From Brachybacterium sp. UMB0905 (lineage in GTDB: Bacteria; Actinomycetota; Actinomycetes; Actinomycetales; Dermabacteraceae): 64,000 nt of DNA. Below, one piece after another: positions 34,917 through 44,409 of the stretch (its first letter is position 1; each line of letters begins with the position of its first letter). The notes under the pieces are model-generated. The model worked only from the letters and a program-made list of their open reading frames with translations, did no database searches and was not told the DNA's origin. The position numbers and the translations under genes are program-made. Location of the stretch: NCBI RefSeq assembly GCF_002871795.1, contig NZ_PNHL01000009.1:62001-126000 (forward strand), given 5' to 3'.

Positions 34917-35112
34917 TCCTCCGGGGACGACGGACGTGCAATGCCTATGCCTCCGAGGACGCGACGGATCGCGCGGTACCACCTCGGTTGGCCCGCCGCG
35001 GCGGGTCCCCTCGTTCCTCAGCTGTGACGGGCTGGTCCCGGCGGGTTCTACTGGGCGCTCTCCGCGCGGGGCGGAGCGGGCTGTTCTTCCCGCGGCTCAC
35101 CGGTGATGGCCG
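34917..35112 (-). promoter_or_regulatory. T-box riboswitch of ileS (translational type)
   Basis: The minus-strand leader holds the T-box GGTGGTACCGCG (34983-34972) within a stem CCGAGG/CCTCGG (34987-34982 with 34958-34953), the antisequestrator. Upstream lies a short stem I with a possible specifier ATC (35107-35105) in GGCCATCACCGG. No U-run terminator precedes the gene, so uncharged tRNA-Ile probably opens the ribosome binding site (GGAGG), as known for actinobacterial ileS T-boxes. Its 5' part overlaps the 3' end of the upstream gene. Confidence 0.85.
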
Positions 35113-35425
35113 GGTCAGTGCCGATGGGCGACAGTGTAGCCGCCGACGCCGGAAGGGGCAGCAGCGCCATGACGATGAGCACGATGGCGAGGCCGAGGAG
35201 GGCGAGCACGCCCAGCAGCCACGGCTCCCAGCGCGGCACGGGCAGCGCGGCGGCTGCAGCGAGAGCGGTGATCAGCAGGACCAGCAGGCCGCCGCCGATG
35301 CTCCTCCGTGCGGGGCCCTGCGGGAGGGCCGGGCCGACGGTGGGGCTCGGCGCTGCGTGCAGGTCGGGCGCGGTCTGCAGGTCGGGTGCGGTCTGCAGGT
35401 CGGGTGCGGTCTCGGGGCGGCTCAT
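35048..35425 (-). CDS. Small membrane protein with N-terminal repeats
   Basis: A 125-residue product with two transmembrane helices (about 46-66 and 72-92). The N-terminus holds tandem copies of DLQTAP, from an 18-bp DNA repeat near 35365-35410. The C-terminal ~24 codons lie within the ileS T-box leader. Family unknown. The start overlaps the PspC-gene stop by 4 bp, so it is the second gene of that operon. Confidence 0.6.
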   Translation of the reverse strand: MSRPETAPDLQTAPDLQTAPDLHAAPSPTVGPALPQGPARRSIGGGLLVLLITALAAAAALPVPRWEPWLLGVLALLGLAIVLIVMALLPLPASAATLSPIGTDPAITGEPREEQPAPPRAESAQ

Positions 35426-36873
35426 GCGTCCTCCTGGTCCTGCTCAGAAACACCGTGCTCTGTGTCGTCCTGCTCGGCAGCGTCCTGCTTTGCGGCCGGC
35501 TCCTCGAGGTCTACGGCGCCGACGTCGACAGACCCCCACACGCGCACGACGGGGTCCTCCGGCTGCCGCTGCACCTCAGGGCTGCGGGATCCGTGGAGGG
35601 TCACCGCCACGAGCCCGGGATCCTCCGGCAGGCGCACGGTGATCTGCCCGATCGGACGGTAGCAGTCGATGATCACTGGTTCCGGGACATCATCCGGACG
35701 CTGGGCGGAGGAGAGGGCGCGCAGCTGCTCGGCGCGCTGCGCGTCCAGGTCGCTGAGATCGATCAGTACGGGCCGATCCAGCTCCCCGAGCCCGGACGGA
35801 CAGCTGTGGTAGCCATCCCGCTCGAGATCTGCGGTGGTGAGGACGAACGGTTCGGCGCTCGGGTCATGGGCGATGCGCAGCAGAGCTCCGCCGCTGAGCG
35901 CCCCACCGGCGGCCAGCAGCGCGGCGAGCAGCAGGATGCCGCTGCGCCTGCCCCGCGCCCCCAGGATGATGAGCATCGTTCCGCCGAGGGCGGCCGCGAG
36001 GGCGGTGCCGACGGTGACCGGGCCGGCCTGCGGCAGCACCGGGGCGTCCAGGCCCGGGGGCAGCAGGGTCGGCTGCACGTTCAGCAGCAGCACGGTGAGG
36101 GCGGTGACCGCGACCATCGCCGCGAGCACGGCGAGGATCGTGCGAGCAGAGGCTGCGGGCCGACGGGGCCGGCGGGGCTGGCGCGACCGAAAGGGCCGAT
36201 GGGCGGCGCGCTCATGCCCGGCAGCGTGCGGACCGTCATGCTCCGGGCCCCGGCCCGCCGTGAACAGGCCGGAGAGCTCAAGGCTCGTGCGCCGTTCGGC
36301 GAGGAACGCGCTCAGCGCGGGCTCATCGAGCAGCTGAGCGCGGTGGGCGAGCAGAGCGAACATCGCCTCACGGCGGTCACGCGCCGCGGCACGGGCGGCG
36401 AGCCACAGCAGCACTCCTCCGCCCATCGCCAGGGCCAGACAGACCGCCAGCGCATTCGGGATCCAGTAGCCCAGGAAGCTCAGCCATACGTACAGCACGA
36501 GCACGAGCGGTACGGCAGCCACGAGGAGGAACAGGTACCGGGCGATCCGCGGCAAGTCGATCCACGGAATGGGTCCTCCCACAATGTTCCCATCGGCCCT
36601 TTGGCGCGGCAGCAGCAACGCTCCGAGCAGGTACAAGGGCACGCCGAGCCCGAGCGGAGTGAGCAGCAGGATCTGGGCCCGCACCATCGCACGCGGCACG
36701 CCCCAGGCGCGGGCGCACGCCGCGCACACGCCGACGAGCCAGCGGTCATCTCCCCGCAGCAGCACATGGGTGCGCCAGGCACGGTCCGCGACGGTGCGGG
36801 CCGTGCGCGGGGTGAGGGCGGCCTGCACGGTCCGCTCCGTCGCGGCGGTGGCGATTCTCGGCGATGTGGACAT
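35422..36873 (-). CDS. PspC-domain membrane protein
   Basis: The 483-residue product starts with a PspC domain (WLVGVCAACARAWGVPRAMVR, then a transmembrane helix). About five more hydrophobic segments follow (about 95-120, 125-155, 250-270, 290-315, 320-340) and then an acidic, extracytoplasmic C-terminal domain (about 345-483). In actinobacteria such proteins pair with NarL-type kinases, as here with the divergent kinase/regulator genes, and respond to membrane stress. The start at 36873 gives a normal N-terminus; the open frame upstream is noise. Confidence 0.8.
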   Translation of the reverse strand: MSTSPRIATAATERTVQAALTPRTARTVADRAWRTHVLLRGDDRWLVGVCAACARAWGVPRAMVRAQILLLTPLGLGVPLYLLGALLLPRQRADGNIVGGPIPWIDLPRIARYLFLLVAAVPLVLVLYVWLSFLGYWIPNALAVCLALAMGGGVLLWLAARAAARDRREAMFALLAHRAQLLDEPALSAFLAERRTSLELSGLFTAGRGPEHDGPHAAGHERAAHRPFRSRQPRRPRRPAASARTILAVLAAMVAVTALTVLLLNVQPTLLPPGLDAPVLPQAGPVTVGTALAAALGGTMLIILGARGRRSGILLLAALLAAGGALSGGALLRIAHDPSAEPFVLTTADLERDGYHSCPSGLGELDRPVLIDLSDLDAQRAEQLRALSSAQRPDDVPEPVIIDCYRPIGQITVRLPEDPGLVAVTLHGSRSPEVQRQPEDPVVRVWGSVDVGAVDLEEPAAKQDAAEQDDTEHGVSEQDQEDA

Positions 36874-37066
36874 GGCTCCATCTTCGCTGAGCGGCGCGGT
36901 GATCGCGGGCGGGCAGAGCCCTGACCTGCCCCGGATCTGTCCCGGAGCGGTCCCGAAGGGCACCCGGAGCCGCCCCGGAATCCCCCGCTGACGCCCTGCG
37001 TCAGGGTGCTGCGCAGCGCACAATGGATTCATGCTCGATATCCCTGCCGCGTAGGCGGCTTCCTGG

Positions 37067-38419
37067 ATGCGGCGTCGCGAGGACGCGGTGCTGACGGGCA
37101 CGTGTGCTCTGCTCGCGGCGCGGCTGCGCCTGCCGGTGATTCTCGTGCGCGGGATCCTGCTGGCGGGCGCGGCGCTCGTGCCGCTGGGGACGCTGACGAT
37201 GTTCGCGATGTGGACGCCGTGGCCCACGTGGTACGGCCAGCTGAGCCTCGGTGCGGCCCTCGTGCTGGGCTATGTGCTGCTGTGGTGGGTCACGCCGGAT
37301 GATGCCGAGCAGGATCGGGCCCGGGCGCTGCAGGAGAGTTCCGCGGCGGTGCGCGGGACCCCCAGGGCTGTCGGCGCCACGTCTCCCGGCGCCGGGCGCC
37401 TCCCCGCCGTGCTGCGCTGGCTGGGGCTCGCGCTCGTGGTGACCATCGCGATGGCGGCGGCACTTCTGACCGTCATCTCCGATTTGGCGCGGATGCTGCT
37501 GCCGCCTACGTACCAGTCCTTCGCCACGGAGGGGCAGTATCTCGTGGTCCACTGGTCGGTGGCGGTGATGGCGGGGGCGGTGATGCTGGGTATCGCGCCG
37601 CTGCCGGATCTGGATCGTCAGCGCTGGTCGGGCCGCACCCAGGAGGTGCCGCGCGCGGCCCTCTCCGCGCTCGGCGCGGCGGTGGTGCTGCTCCTGCTGA
37701 CACTGGTGTACGTCGCGCTGGCACTGCTGGGAACCGGCCCGGCCCTGGTGCTGCTGGCGGTGGGCCCGGCGATCCTCGGTGTGCTCGCGACGCTGCTAGT
37801 GCCGTGGGGACGGCGCCTGTGGAAAGGGATGCGAGAGGAGACGGCGCAGCGGGCTGTGGCGCAGCATCACCGGGAGACCTCCGCACATCTGCACGATTCG
37901 GTGCTGCAGACCCTCGTACTGCTGCAGAGGGCCGGGATGCCGGAGGAGGATATGCGGCGGCTGGCCCGACAGCAGGAGCGTGAGCTGCGGCACTGGCTGT
38001 ATGCGGCTGATGCCGAGTCCGAGGATGCGCCGACAGATCTGCGCGCGGCCGTCGAGGCGCTGAGTGCCCAGGTGGAGGATGCGCACGGCGTGGCCGTGGA
38101 CACGGTGATCGTGGGCGATGCGCAGCTCGAGGACGTCTCCCCTGCCCTGCTGGCGGCGCTGCGGGAGGCGCTGCTGAACGCGGTGCGCCATGCCGGCACC
38201 GGCGTCGGCGTGTTCGTGGAGATCCGGGAGGACGCGGTGGAGGCGTTCGTCCGCGATCGCGGCCCGGGCTTCGACCCGGCTGCAGTGCCGCCCGATCGGC
38301 TGGGGGTGCGCGAGTCGATCATCGGGCGGATGGAGCGCGCCGGCGGCAGCGCGACTGTCTCCGCCGCCCCGGGCGGCGGCACCGAGGTCGCACTGCATCT
38401 GCCCGGAGGTGGCCGATGA
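37067..38419 (+). CDS. Sensor histidine kinase with PspC-like N-terminus
   Basis: A 450-residue membrane kinase: N-terminal PspC-like segment (ALLAARLRLPVILVRGI), several transmembrane helices up to about residue 250, the HisKA_3 phosphoacceptor H276 in HLHDSVLQTLVLLQR, the N box EALLNAVRHA and G boxes RDRGPGFDPA and GGGTEVALHLPG. NarL-family kinase. It overlaps the response regulator by 4 bp and is divergent from the PspC gene. Likely monitors the cell envelope. The start at 37067 has no obvious ribosome binding site; a GTG just downstream is possible. Confidence 0.87.
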   Translation: MRRREDAVLTGTCALLAARLRLPVILVRGILLAGAALVPLGTLTMFAMWTPWPTWYGQLSLGAALVLGYVLLWWVTPDDAEQDRARALQESSAAVRGTPRAVGATSPGAGRLPAVLRWLGLALVVTIAMAAALLTVISDLARMLLPPTYQSFATEGQYLVVHWSVAVMAGAVMLGIAPLPDLDRQRWSGRTQEVPRAALSALGAAVVLLLLTLVYVALALLGTGPALVLLAVGPAILGVLATLLVPWGRRLWKGMREETAQRAVAQHHRETSAHLHDSVLQTLVLLQRAGMPEEDMRRLARQQERELRHWLYAADAESEDAPTDLRAAVEALSAQVEDAHGVAVDTVIVGDAQLEDVSPALLAALREALLNAVRHAGTGVGVFVEIREDAVEAFVRDRGPGFDPAAVPPDRLGVRESIIGRMERAGGSATVSAAPGGGTEVALHLPGGGR

Positions 38420-39132
38420 GCACGCCGACGTCCGGGGCTGCCCCGTTATCCGGATCGGAGTCCTCGTCGGGGCCGATCCGGGTTCTCGTCGTCGATGACC
38501 ATCACCTTTTCGCTGCGGGCGTCGCCGGGGAGATCACCCGCACCGATCCGCAGATCACCGTGGTCGGGACTGCGTATGAGGTGACCGAGGCGGTACGGAT
38601 GGCGCGCGAGCTGCTACCCGATGTGGTGCTGCTGGATGTGCATCTGCCCGGTGGCGCCGGCGGTGGGGGCGCCGAAGTCGCCGCCGCCCTCGACGGGCTG
38701 ACCACCGCGCAGGGCGGACCCGTGCGGGCACTCGCCCTGAGCGTCTCCGATGCGGAGGAGGATGTGCTCGCGGTGATCCGCGCCGGCGCCCGCGGCTACG
38801 TCACCAAGGCGATCACGGCCGAGGATCTGGTCGATGCGCTGCATCGTGTGGTGGGCGGGGATGCGGTGTTCTCCCCGCGCCTGGCCGGTTTCGTGCTCGA
38901 TGCGTTCCGCGGCTCAGTTTCGGTGGAGCCGACCGAGCTGGATCTGCTCACCCCGCGTGAGCAGGAGGTGATGCGGCTGATCGCCCGCGGCTACACGTAC
39001 CGAGAAGCCGCCTCCTCGCTGTTCATCTCCGATCGGACAGTTGAGAGCCACGTCTCGAGCGTGCTGCGCAAGCTGCAGCTGTCGGACCGTCGGGAGCTCA
39101 CCCGCTGGGCGCGCGACCGGCGCGTACTCTGA
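38416..39132 (+). CDS. LuxR-type response regulator
   Basis: A 238-residue regulator with an N-terminal receiver (acidic pair D27-D28 in VVDDHHLF, phosphoacceptor D74 in VLLDVHLPG, conserved Lys in GYVTKAI) and a C-terminal LuxR helix-turn-helix (LTPREQEVMRLIARGYTYREA ... TVESHVSSVLRKLQL). Coupled to the kinase gene by ATGA. Probable targets are its own locus and the divergent PspC operon. Confidence 0.93.
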   Translation: MSTPTSGAAPLSGSESSSGPIRVLVVDDHHLFAAGVAGEITRTDPQITVVGTAYEVTEAVRMARELLPDVVLLDVHLPGGAGGGGAEVAAALDGLTTAQGGPVRALALSVSDAEEDVLAVIRAGARGYVTKAITAEDLVDALHRVVGGDAVFSPRLAGFVLDAFRGSVSVEPTELDLLTPREQEVMRLIARGYTYREAASSLFISDRTVESHVSSVLRKLQLSDRRELTRWARDRRVL

Positions 39133-39166
39133 CCCCCGGGCGCTACATCGCCCTGGACAGCATCGG

Positions 39167-39397
39167 TCAGGACAGCGCTCGACGCCCGACGACCAGGGCC
39201 GCCACGATCCCGAACTGGATCATGAGCCCCAGCAGCAGGGCAGGCCACAGTTGCAGCTGCGGCCCGACCAACAGCAGCACGAAGCAGGTGGTGATCGCGA
39301 CCATTAGGCACAGCACCGAGACCGCCGCGCAGATCATCCGCGTGCAGGCGATGGCCCGTCGGCAGGGCTGCCGGGCGGGGGTATGCGCGCTGGACAT
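39167..39397 (-). CDS. Small two-helix membrane protein
   Basis: A 76-residue product with two hydrophobic helices (about 20-45 and 48-70) and a basic, Arg/Cys-containing N-terminus. It is convergent with the response regulator (34 bp between stops). Family unknown; no motifs beyond the membrane segments. Confidence 0.55.
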   Translation of the reverse strand: MSSAHTPARQPCRRAIACTRMICAAVSVLCLMVAITTCFVLLLVGPQLQLWPALLLGLMIQFGIVAALVVGRRALS

Positions 39398-39580
39398 GGC
39401 TCCACGATGTCCCGTCGGCCCCGGATTCCACCTCCGGCACCGTCCCGGATTCATCCCGGGATGAGGCGATGCACGCCGCGCGAGGCGAGGCTCACCCCGC
39501 AGGTCCCGGCTCCCCCGTGGAACACTGGTGTCTTGAGCGTTGCGCCCCCGCCGGGGGCGACCGAACCGGAAGGATGCAGG

Positions 39581-39853
39581 ATGTCGCTGTTCGGAGAGCC
39601 CTTCACCGCCAAGTGCCTGAAGTCGGGCATCACTCTCGAGGTCGAGGAGGGGCAGTCCCTGCTGCAGGCGCTGTTGGACGCCGGCATCTCGATGGACTAC
39701 TCGTGCGAGGGCGGCGTGTGCGGCACCTGCGTGGTTCCGCTGGTCTCCGGCGAGGTGGAGCATCTGGACGAGTTCCTCATGGAGGACGAGCACGACACGC
39801 AGATGACCACCTGCGTCTCCCGCGGCATCGGCGAGATCGAGATCGACATCTGA
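39581..39853 (+). CDS. [2Fe-2S] plant-type ferredoxin
   Basis: A 90-residue soluble electron carrier. Four cysteines ligate the cluster: C42, C47, C50 (CEGGVCGTC) and C78 (TTCVSRG). The domain resembles the C-terminal ferredoxin module of class I oxygenase reductases, but it stands alone with no reductase or oxygenase beside it. The start has GGAAGGATGCAGG upstream. Confidence 0.9.
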   Translation: MSLFGEPFTAKCLKSGITLEVEEGQSLLQALLDAGISMDYSCEGGVCGTCVVPLVSGEVEHLDEFLMEDEHDTQMTTCVSRGIGEIEIDI

Positions 39854-39901
39854 TCCGCAGTACCCCGCGAGGCGGCACAGCACTCCGCGGAGCGGCTCAG
39901 T

Positions 39902-40126
39902 TCACCAGCGGGGACCGGCCACCGCCCAGGCGAGGGTCATGACGCTCATGATCGCCACCGCGGCGACGATCGCATGCCCCAGGGCGAGCATCGGTCCGGT
40001 CACCAGCAGCGCGAGCGTGCCCAGCACGGCGAGCGCCAGCAGCACCGCGAACAGCACCGGGCGGCCTGTGCTCGTCTCCTCGACGACGATGGGACGGCGG
40101 GCCGGATCGTGCGGGGTGACGGTCAC
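39902..40126 (-). CDS. Small two-helix membrane protein
   Basis: A 74-residue product with a strong GAGGAGGT ribosome binding site before a GTG start. Two transmembrane helices (about 24-44 and 47-67) connected by a short loop, with a short polar N-terminus. Convergent with the ferredoxin. Family unknown. I chose the GTG because of the ribosome binding site and because the upstream frame is the antisense of the ABC gene. Confidence 0.6.
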   Translation of the reverse strand: MTVTPHDPARRPIVVEETSTGRPVLFAVLLALAVLGTLALLVTGPMLALGHAIVAAVAIMSVMTLAWAVAGPRW

Positions 40127-40325
40127 GGGAACCTCCTCGGATCGGTGCTGCTGATCGGCACTGCTGCCATTGCTGTCCCGCAGGGGTGCGGGTGATGACA
40201 TTGATCCTGTCGAGTTCGCGCGGGTGGGACATCCGGCGAGGGGATGAATCCTCGTCGAGCCGTATCCGCCCTTGGTCGTAGTCCTCAGTCGCCGGTGCTC
40301 AATGACCGGTCTCAGCAACCGGTGC

Positions 40326-42152
40326 TCAGCTGCGCTCCGCCTCCGGCAGCATGTCAGCCTCCCGGGCGGCGAGGCGCGCGAAGACACCGTCCGCAGCGAG
40401 CAACTCGTCATAGGGGCCGCGCTCCACGATCCTCCCGCGCTCGAGCACGAGGATCTGGTCGGCGTGGCGGATGGTGGAGAGCCGATGCGCGATCGACACG
40501 GTGGTGCGGCCGTGGGAGACGGCCTCGAGCGCCCCGGCCATAGCACGCTCGGTCGCGGTGTCCAGCGCTGAGGTGGCCTCATCGAGCAGCAGCACCAGCG
40601 GGTCGCGCAGGATCGTGCGGGCGAGCGCCAGGCGCTGCTTCTCCCCGCCGGAGAAGCGGTAGCCCCGCTCCCCCACCACCGTGTCATAGCCGTCGGGCAG
40701 GGCGGCGATGTGGTCGTGGATCTGAGCGATCCGAGCCGCGGCTTCGAGCTCGTCGTCCGTGGCATCCGGCCGGGCGAAGCGCAAGTTCTCGGCGATCGTG
40801 GCGTGCAGCAGGAACGTCTCCTGGGTGACGACGCCGATGCACGCGGCGAGGGATTCGAGGGTGACCTCGCGCAGGTCATACCCGTCCAGGGTGATCGCGC
40901 CGGCATCAGGGTCATACAGCCGCGCCATGAGATAGCCGGTGGTCGTCTTACCGGAACCGGTCGCGCCGACGAGCGCGGTGTGGGTGCCGGGCGGCACCGT
41001 GAAGTCCACGTCCGCAAGCGCTGGCCCGTCGGCCCCCGGGTAGGTGAAGGTCACGTGTGCGAAGTGCACCTTGCCGCGCACCGCCGCGGGGTCGAGCACC
41101 CGCGCACCGGGGGCGTCGGTGATGGTGATCGGCGCATCGAGATACTCGAACACCCGGGTGAACAGGGCCAGCGACGCGGAGACCTGATTGGCGACCCGCA
41201 GCAGGTTGTTCGTGTTCGGCATCAGTGCGGACTGCAGGGCGACGAACGCCACGAGGGTGCCGATGGTGATGCGGGAGTCCGCCTCCTGAAACAGCAGCAT
41301 GCCGCCCAGCAGGTAGGTGAGCGCCGGGATGATCGCCATGAGCGCCGTGAACAGCGCGACCACCCAGCGCCCGGCGACCTCGGAGGCGACCTCGAGGTCG
41401 GCGAGCTCGCGGGACCGCCCGGTGAAGGCGTCGTTGAGGGCGCGGGTCTGCCCCATGGTGGTGCCCAGCAGGATCCCGGAGACGGACAGAGATTCCTGGA
41501 TCGAGGAGTTCAGGTCCGCGGCTTTCTCCTGGCGGCGCTTGACGATCGCGCGGCGGCGCCGGGCCACCCGGCGGTTCAGCCACACGGCGAGCGGCACCAC
41601 CGCCACGGAGAACAGGGTGAGGCGCCAGTCCATGGCGAGCATCGCGACGATCGCCATGAGTATCGCGGCGCTCGAGGAGACGATCTGGGTCATCACCGAG
41701 GTGATGACCGCCTGCATGGAGCCGATGTCCGACAGGATCCGCGACTGCAGCTCCCCGGTACGGGTGCGGGTGAAGAACCCCAGACCCATGCGCTGCAGGT
41801 GCGTGTGGACGCTGACGCGCAGGTCATGCATCACCGCCTGGCCCACCCGGGTGGACAGCACCGACTGGGTGACGTTCAAGGCGGTGGTGCCGGCGGTCGC
41901 GGCGATGAGCCCGGCCACGCACCACAGCAGCAGGGTCACGCGCTGCTCGGGGAGGGCGACGTCGACGATCTCGCGGATCAGGAACGGGGAGATGATGCCG
42001 ACGACGGCGCTGCCCACGATGAGCGCGAACACCATCGCGAGCGTGCCGCGGTAGGGACGGAACAGCCCCAGGATGCGCCGCACGTCGGCGCCGCGCACGG
42101 CGTCCTTGGCCTCCTGCCGGCTGAGCGTCTCCAGGTTCGGTCCCGGCCGCAT
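40326..42152 (-). CDS. ABC exporter, fused permease-ATPase
   Basis: The 608-residue half-transporter has a six-helix type I exporter domain (about 40-320) followed by the nucleotide-binding domain: Walker A GATGSGKT (396-403), signature FSGGEKQRL, Walker B LLLDEATSALD and the H-loop SIAHRLSTI. It resembles multidrug/lipid exporters of the MsbA/LmrA type and would act as a dimer. The substrate cannot be told. The SDR gene lies 19 bp upstream on the same strand. Confidence 0.92.
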   Translation of the reverse strand: MRPGPNLETLSRQEAKDAVRGADVRRILGLFRPYRGTLAMVFALIVGSAVVGIISPFLIREIVDVALPEQRVTLLLWCVAGLIAATAGTTALNVTQSVLSTRVGQAVMHDLRVSVHTHLQRMGLGFFTRTRTGELQSRILSDIGSMQAVITSVMTQIVSSSAAILMAIVAMLAMDWRLTLFSVAVVPLAVWLNRRVARRRRAIVKRRQEKAADLNSSIQESLSVSGILLGTTMGQTRALNDAFTGRSRELADLEVASEVAGRWVVALFTALMAIIPALTYLLGGMLLFQEADSRITIGTLVAFVALQSALMPNTNNLLRVANQVSASLALFTRVFEYLDAPITITDAPGARVLDPAAVRGKVHFAHVTFTYPGADGPALADVDFTVPPGTHTALVGATGSGKTTTGYLMARLYDPDAGAITLDGYDLREVTLESLAACIGVVTQETFLLHATIAENLRFARPDATDDELEAAARIAQIHDHIAALPDGYDTVVGERGYRFSGGEKQRLALARTILRDPLVLLLDEATSALDTATERAMAGALEAVSHGRTTVSIAHRLSTIRHADQILVLERGRIVERGPYDELLAADGVFARLAAREADMLPEAERS

Positions 42153-42171
42153 CCCGCTGCTCCGCCGCGGC

Positions 42172-42954
42172 TCAGAGGCCCTGGTGGCGGGCCACGCGGT
42201 GGGCCGCGGCCTGGGCGAGGGGCCGCACAGTGATGAGGTCGAGGTTCACGTGATGCGGGGCATTCAGGGCATAGGAGATGACGTCCGCGCAGTCCTCGGC
42301 GGTCAGCGGCTGCTCGACCCCGTCGTAGACGGCATCAGCCTTCTCCTGATCCCCCAGGCGCACGAGGGAGAACTCCTCGGTGCGCACCATGCCCGGGGCA
42401 ACCTCGATGACGCGGATCGGCTCCCCGTTCAGCTCCAGGCGCGCGGCGGCGGCGAGCATATGCTCTCCGGCCTTCGCGGCGTTGTATCCGGAGCCGCCCG
42501 GGTACGGCTCGTGCCCGGCGACGGACGTGACGTACAGCAGGTCCCCGCGGCCGCTCTCCCGCAGCGCGGGCAGCAGGGCGCGGGTGACGCGCACGGCGCC
42601 CAGCACGTTGATGTCATACATCCGCTGCCACTTTTCGAGGTCCGCTTCCGCAACAGGATCCACGCCGAGCGCCCCACCGGCCACATGCACGACGGCATTC
42701 AGCTCCGGCCCGAATAGCTCCACACTCCGCGCGACCAGGCGATTCACGGACTCATCGGAGGTCACATCCACCGCCAGGACCTCGCAACCGATCTCCGCCG
42801 CCAGCGCATCCAGACGCTCCTGACGCCGCGACACAGCCAGCACCCGCCACCCGTCGGCCACGAGGCGCTGCGCCGTGGCGCGGCCGATGCCAGATGTGGC
42901 GCCGGTGACGATGGCGGTGAGCGGGGCGGGGGCGGAGGCAGCAGCGGTGTTCAT
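42172..42954 (-). CDS. Short-chain dehydrogenase/reductase
   Basis: A 260-residue classical SDR (YdfG/serine dehydrogenase-like): nucleotide-binding TGATSGIG (17-24), NxAG-like HVAGGALG, and catalytic Tyr-Lys in GYNAAKAGEHM with a Ser upstream (YVTSVAG). The cofactor is probably NADP (basic residues after VSRRQ). The substrate is unknown; proteins of this branch act on hydroxyacids and serine. Confidence 0.9.
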   Translation of the reverse strand: MNTAAASAPAPLTAIVTGATSGIGRATAQRLVADGWRVLAVSRRQERLDALAAEIGCEVLAVDVTSDESVNRLVARSVELFGPELNAVVHVAGGALGVDPVAEADLEKWQRMYDINVLGAVRVTRALLPALRESGRGDLLYVTSVAGHEPYPGGSGYNAAKAGEHMLAAAARLELNGEPIRVIEVAPGMVRTEEFSLVRLGDQEKADAVYDGVEQPLTAEDCADVISYALNAPHHVNLDLITVRPLAQAAAHRVARHQGL

Positions 42955-43091
42955 GGCGTTGAGCTTACGGCCGATGGGGACACGCCTGGACGGTCACGGT
43001 CGCTGTTCGCGCGGGCGGGCGGCGGGGATAATGGCTACGGATCCGCGCATCCGGGCAGCCGGGGCGCGCAGGCACCCGCCGGAGGAGGACC

Positions 43092-44387
43092 ATGCCCCGC
43101 TCGTACGCGACCGTCGGCCAGATGCTCACCTACGGGGTGGACCGCTCGGCCGCCTCCCCGGACCTGGGGGACGGCCGCGATCGTCAGCTCCGGGTGGAGG
43201 TGCTGCTGCGGCACATGCTCGAGTTCGTGCTGATGTCCCCGCGCTCGCGTGATGCCTTCCTGACCGCGGTCGCTCGCACCGAGCGCACCACCGGGTCGAT
43301 CACTGCCGGCCCACGCCTGCGCCGCACCTCCCCGGATCTCACCGCGGAGCTGCTGCCTCCGGCCGGTCAGGACGGCGGCTCGGCGCGGCTGGGGATCGCG
43401 TTGCGCGTGGGCGGGCCGTTCTCCGTGCCGCAGCTGCAGAAGATGCGTGGCGCGCTCGGATCCTCGCCTGATCATCTGCTGGTCGCGATCGCACGCCGCA
43501 CGGATCGGGCGGAGCTCACCGGGGAGGTGCCGCCGGGGGTGATCGCCACCAGCTGGGCGCGGCTGGGAAGGCGGATGCCGAAGAAGGACCCGGGGCATGC
43601 GCACCTGTGGGAGACCCTTGCCGAGGTGGGAGAAAATGCGGGCCGGCCGGTCGTGCAGTTCCCGGTGGATGCACGCAAGCTGCTCACCAAGACCTCCACC
43701 GCCCGGGACTTCCGTGCCCACCTTGATGTCATGCACCACGCCTGCCGCAGCCTGCTGGGCAGCAGCCCGCATTTCTCGACCCGGCGCGGGCAGACCGACG
43801 CCCACCTGCAGATGGGGGTGGGGCGCGGTCGCACTGGTCTGGAGTTCGGTGAGGTGATCGACGGGACGCCCGTGCATTTCCTGCGAGCCGGGGCGGATCC
43901 GGTACCGCTGGGCATCGGCCGCATCAGCACCGAGGCAGACCACGCGGCCGCAAAGGAGCGTCTGACAATGCTGGCCCGCCGCAGCGCCTGGCGCACCGAA
44001 GGCGGCACCCCGCCGTCGGCCAGGGAGCTGATCGGCGATGCCGCCACCCCGGAGCTGGAAGGGGCGCGCCTGCTGCTGTGGGCGGTGCTGAACCCGATGC
44101 TGCTGCGCGATCGCGGCTTCGACCTCGCCCCGGCGCGGCGGCAACCGGCGCTCACGGCCACGACCATGGGGCTGCGGGTTCTCCAGCGCGGAGATGACTC
44201 CGCCACCGAGTACCGCATCTGGGTGGGCGGAGACCGCGACTGGAAGAACCTCATCCCGCGCGTGACCCGTGAGGAGACGCCGCAGCGGCCCGCGGAGACC
44301 TACGCGGTCGCACCGCGCAAGAGCCAGTCCACCGCGGACTTCGTGTGGGAGGTGCACCGCGCCCTGCGGTCACTGACGATCCCGTGA
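43092..44387 (+). CDS. Unknown 431-residue protein
   Basis: I do not recognise it. It has no signal peptide, membrane segment or familiar motif. Composition is Arg/Pro-rich with scattered short helices; a region around 230-300 has several Gly-rich turns (DAHLQMGVGRGRTGLEFGEVID). A GGAGGAGGACC site precedes the ATG by a few bases. A GATAAT hexamer 60 bp upstream could be its -10. Codon use looks normal for the window, and the long open frame with a good ribosome binding site argues for a real gene. It stands between the divergent SDR gene and the hipB-like gene. Confidence 0.6.
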   Translation: MPRSYATVGQMLTYGVDRSAASPDLGDGRDRQLRVEVLLRHMLEFVLMSPRSRDAFLTAVARTERTTGSITAGPRLRRTSPDLTAELLPPAGQDGGSARLGIALRVGGPFSVPQLQKMRGALGSSPDHLLVAIARRTDRAELTGEVPPGVIATSWARLGRRMPKKDPGHAHLWETLAEVGENAGRPVVQFPVDARKLLTKTSTARDFRAHLDVMHHACRSLLGSSPHFSTRRGQTDAHLQMGVGRGRTGLEFGEVIDGTPVHFLRAGADPVPLGIGRISTEADHAAAKERLTMLARRSAWRTEGGTPPSARELIGDAATPELEGARLLLWAVLNPMLLRDRGFDLAPARRQPALTATTMGLRVLQRGDDSATEYRIWVGGDRDWKNLIPRVTREETPQRPAETYAVAPRKSQSTADFVWEVHRALRSLTIP

Positions 44388-44409
44388 CAGCCGGAAGCAT
44401 CCTTCCGCC

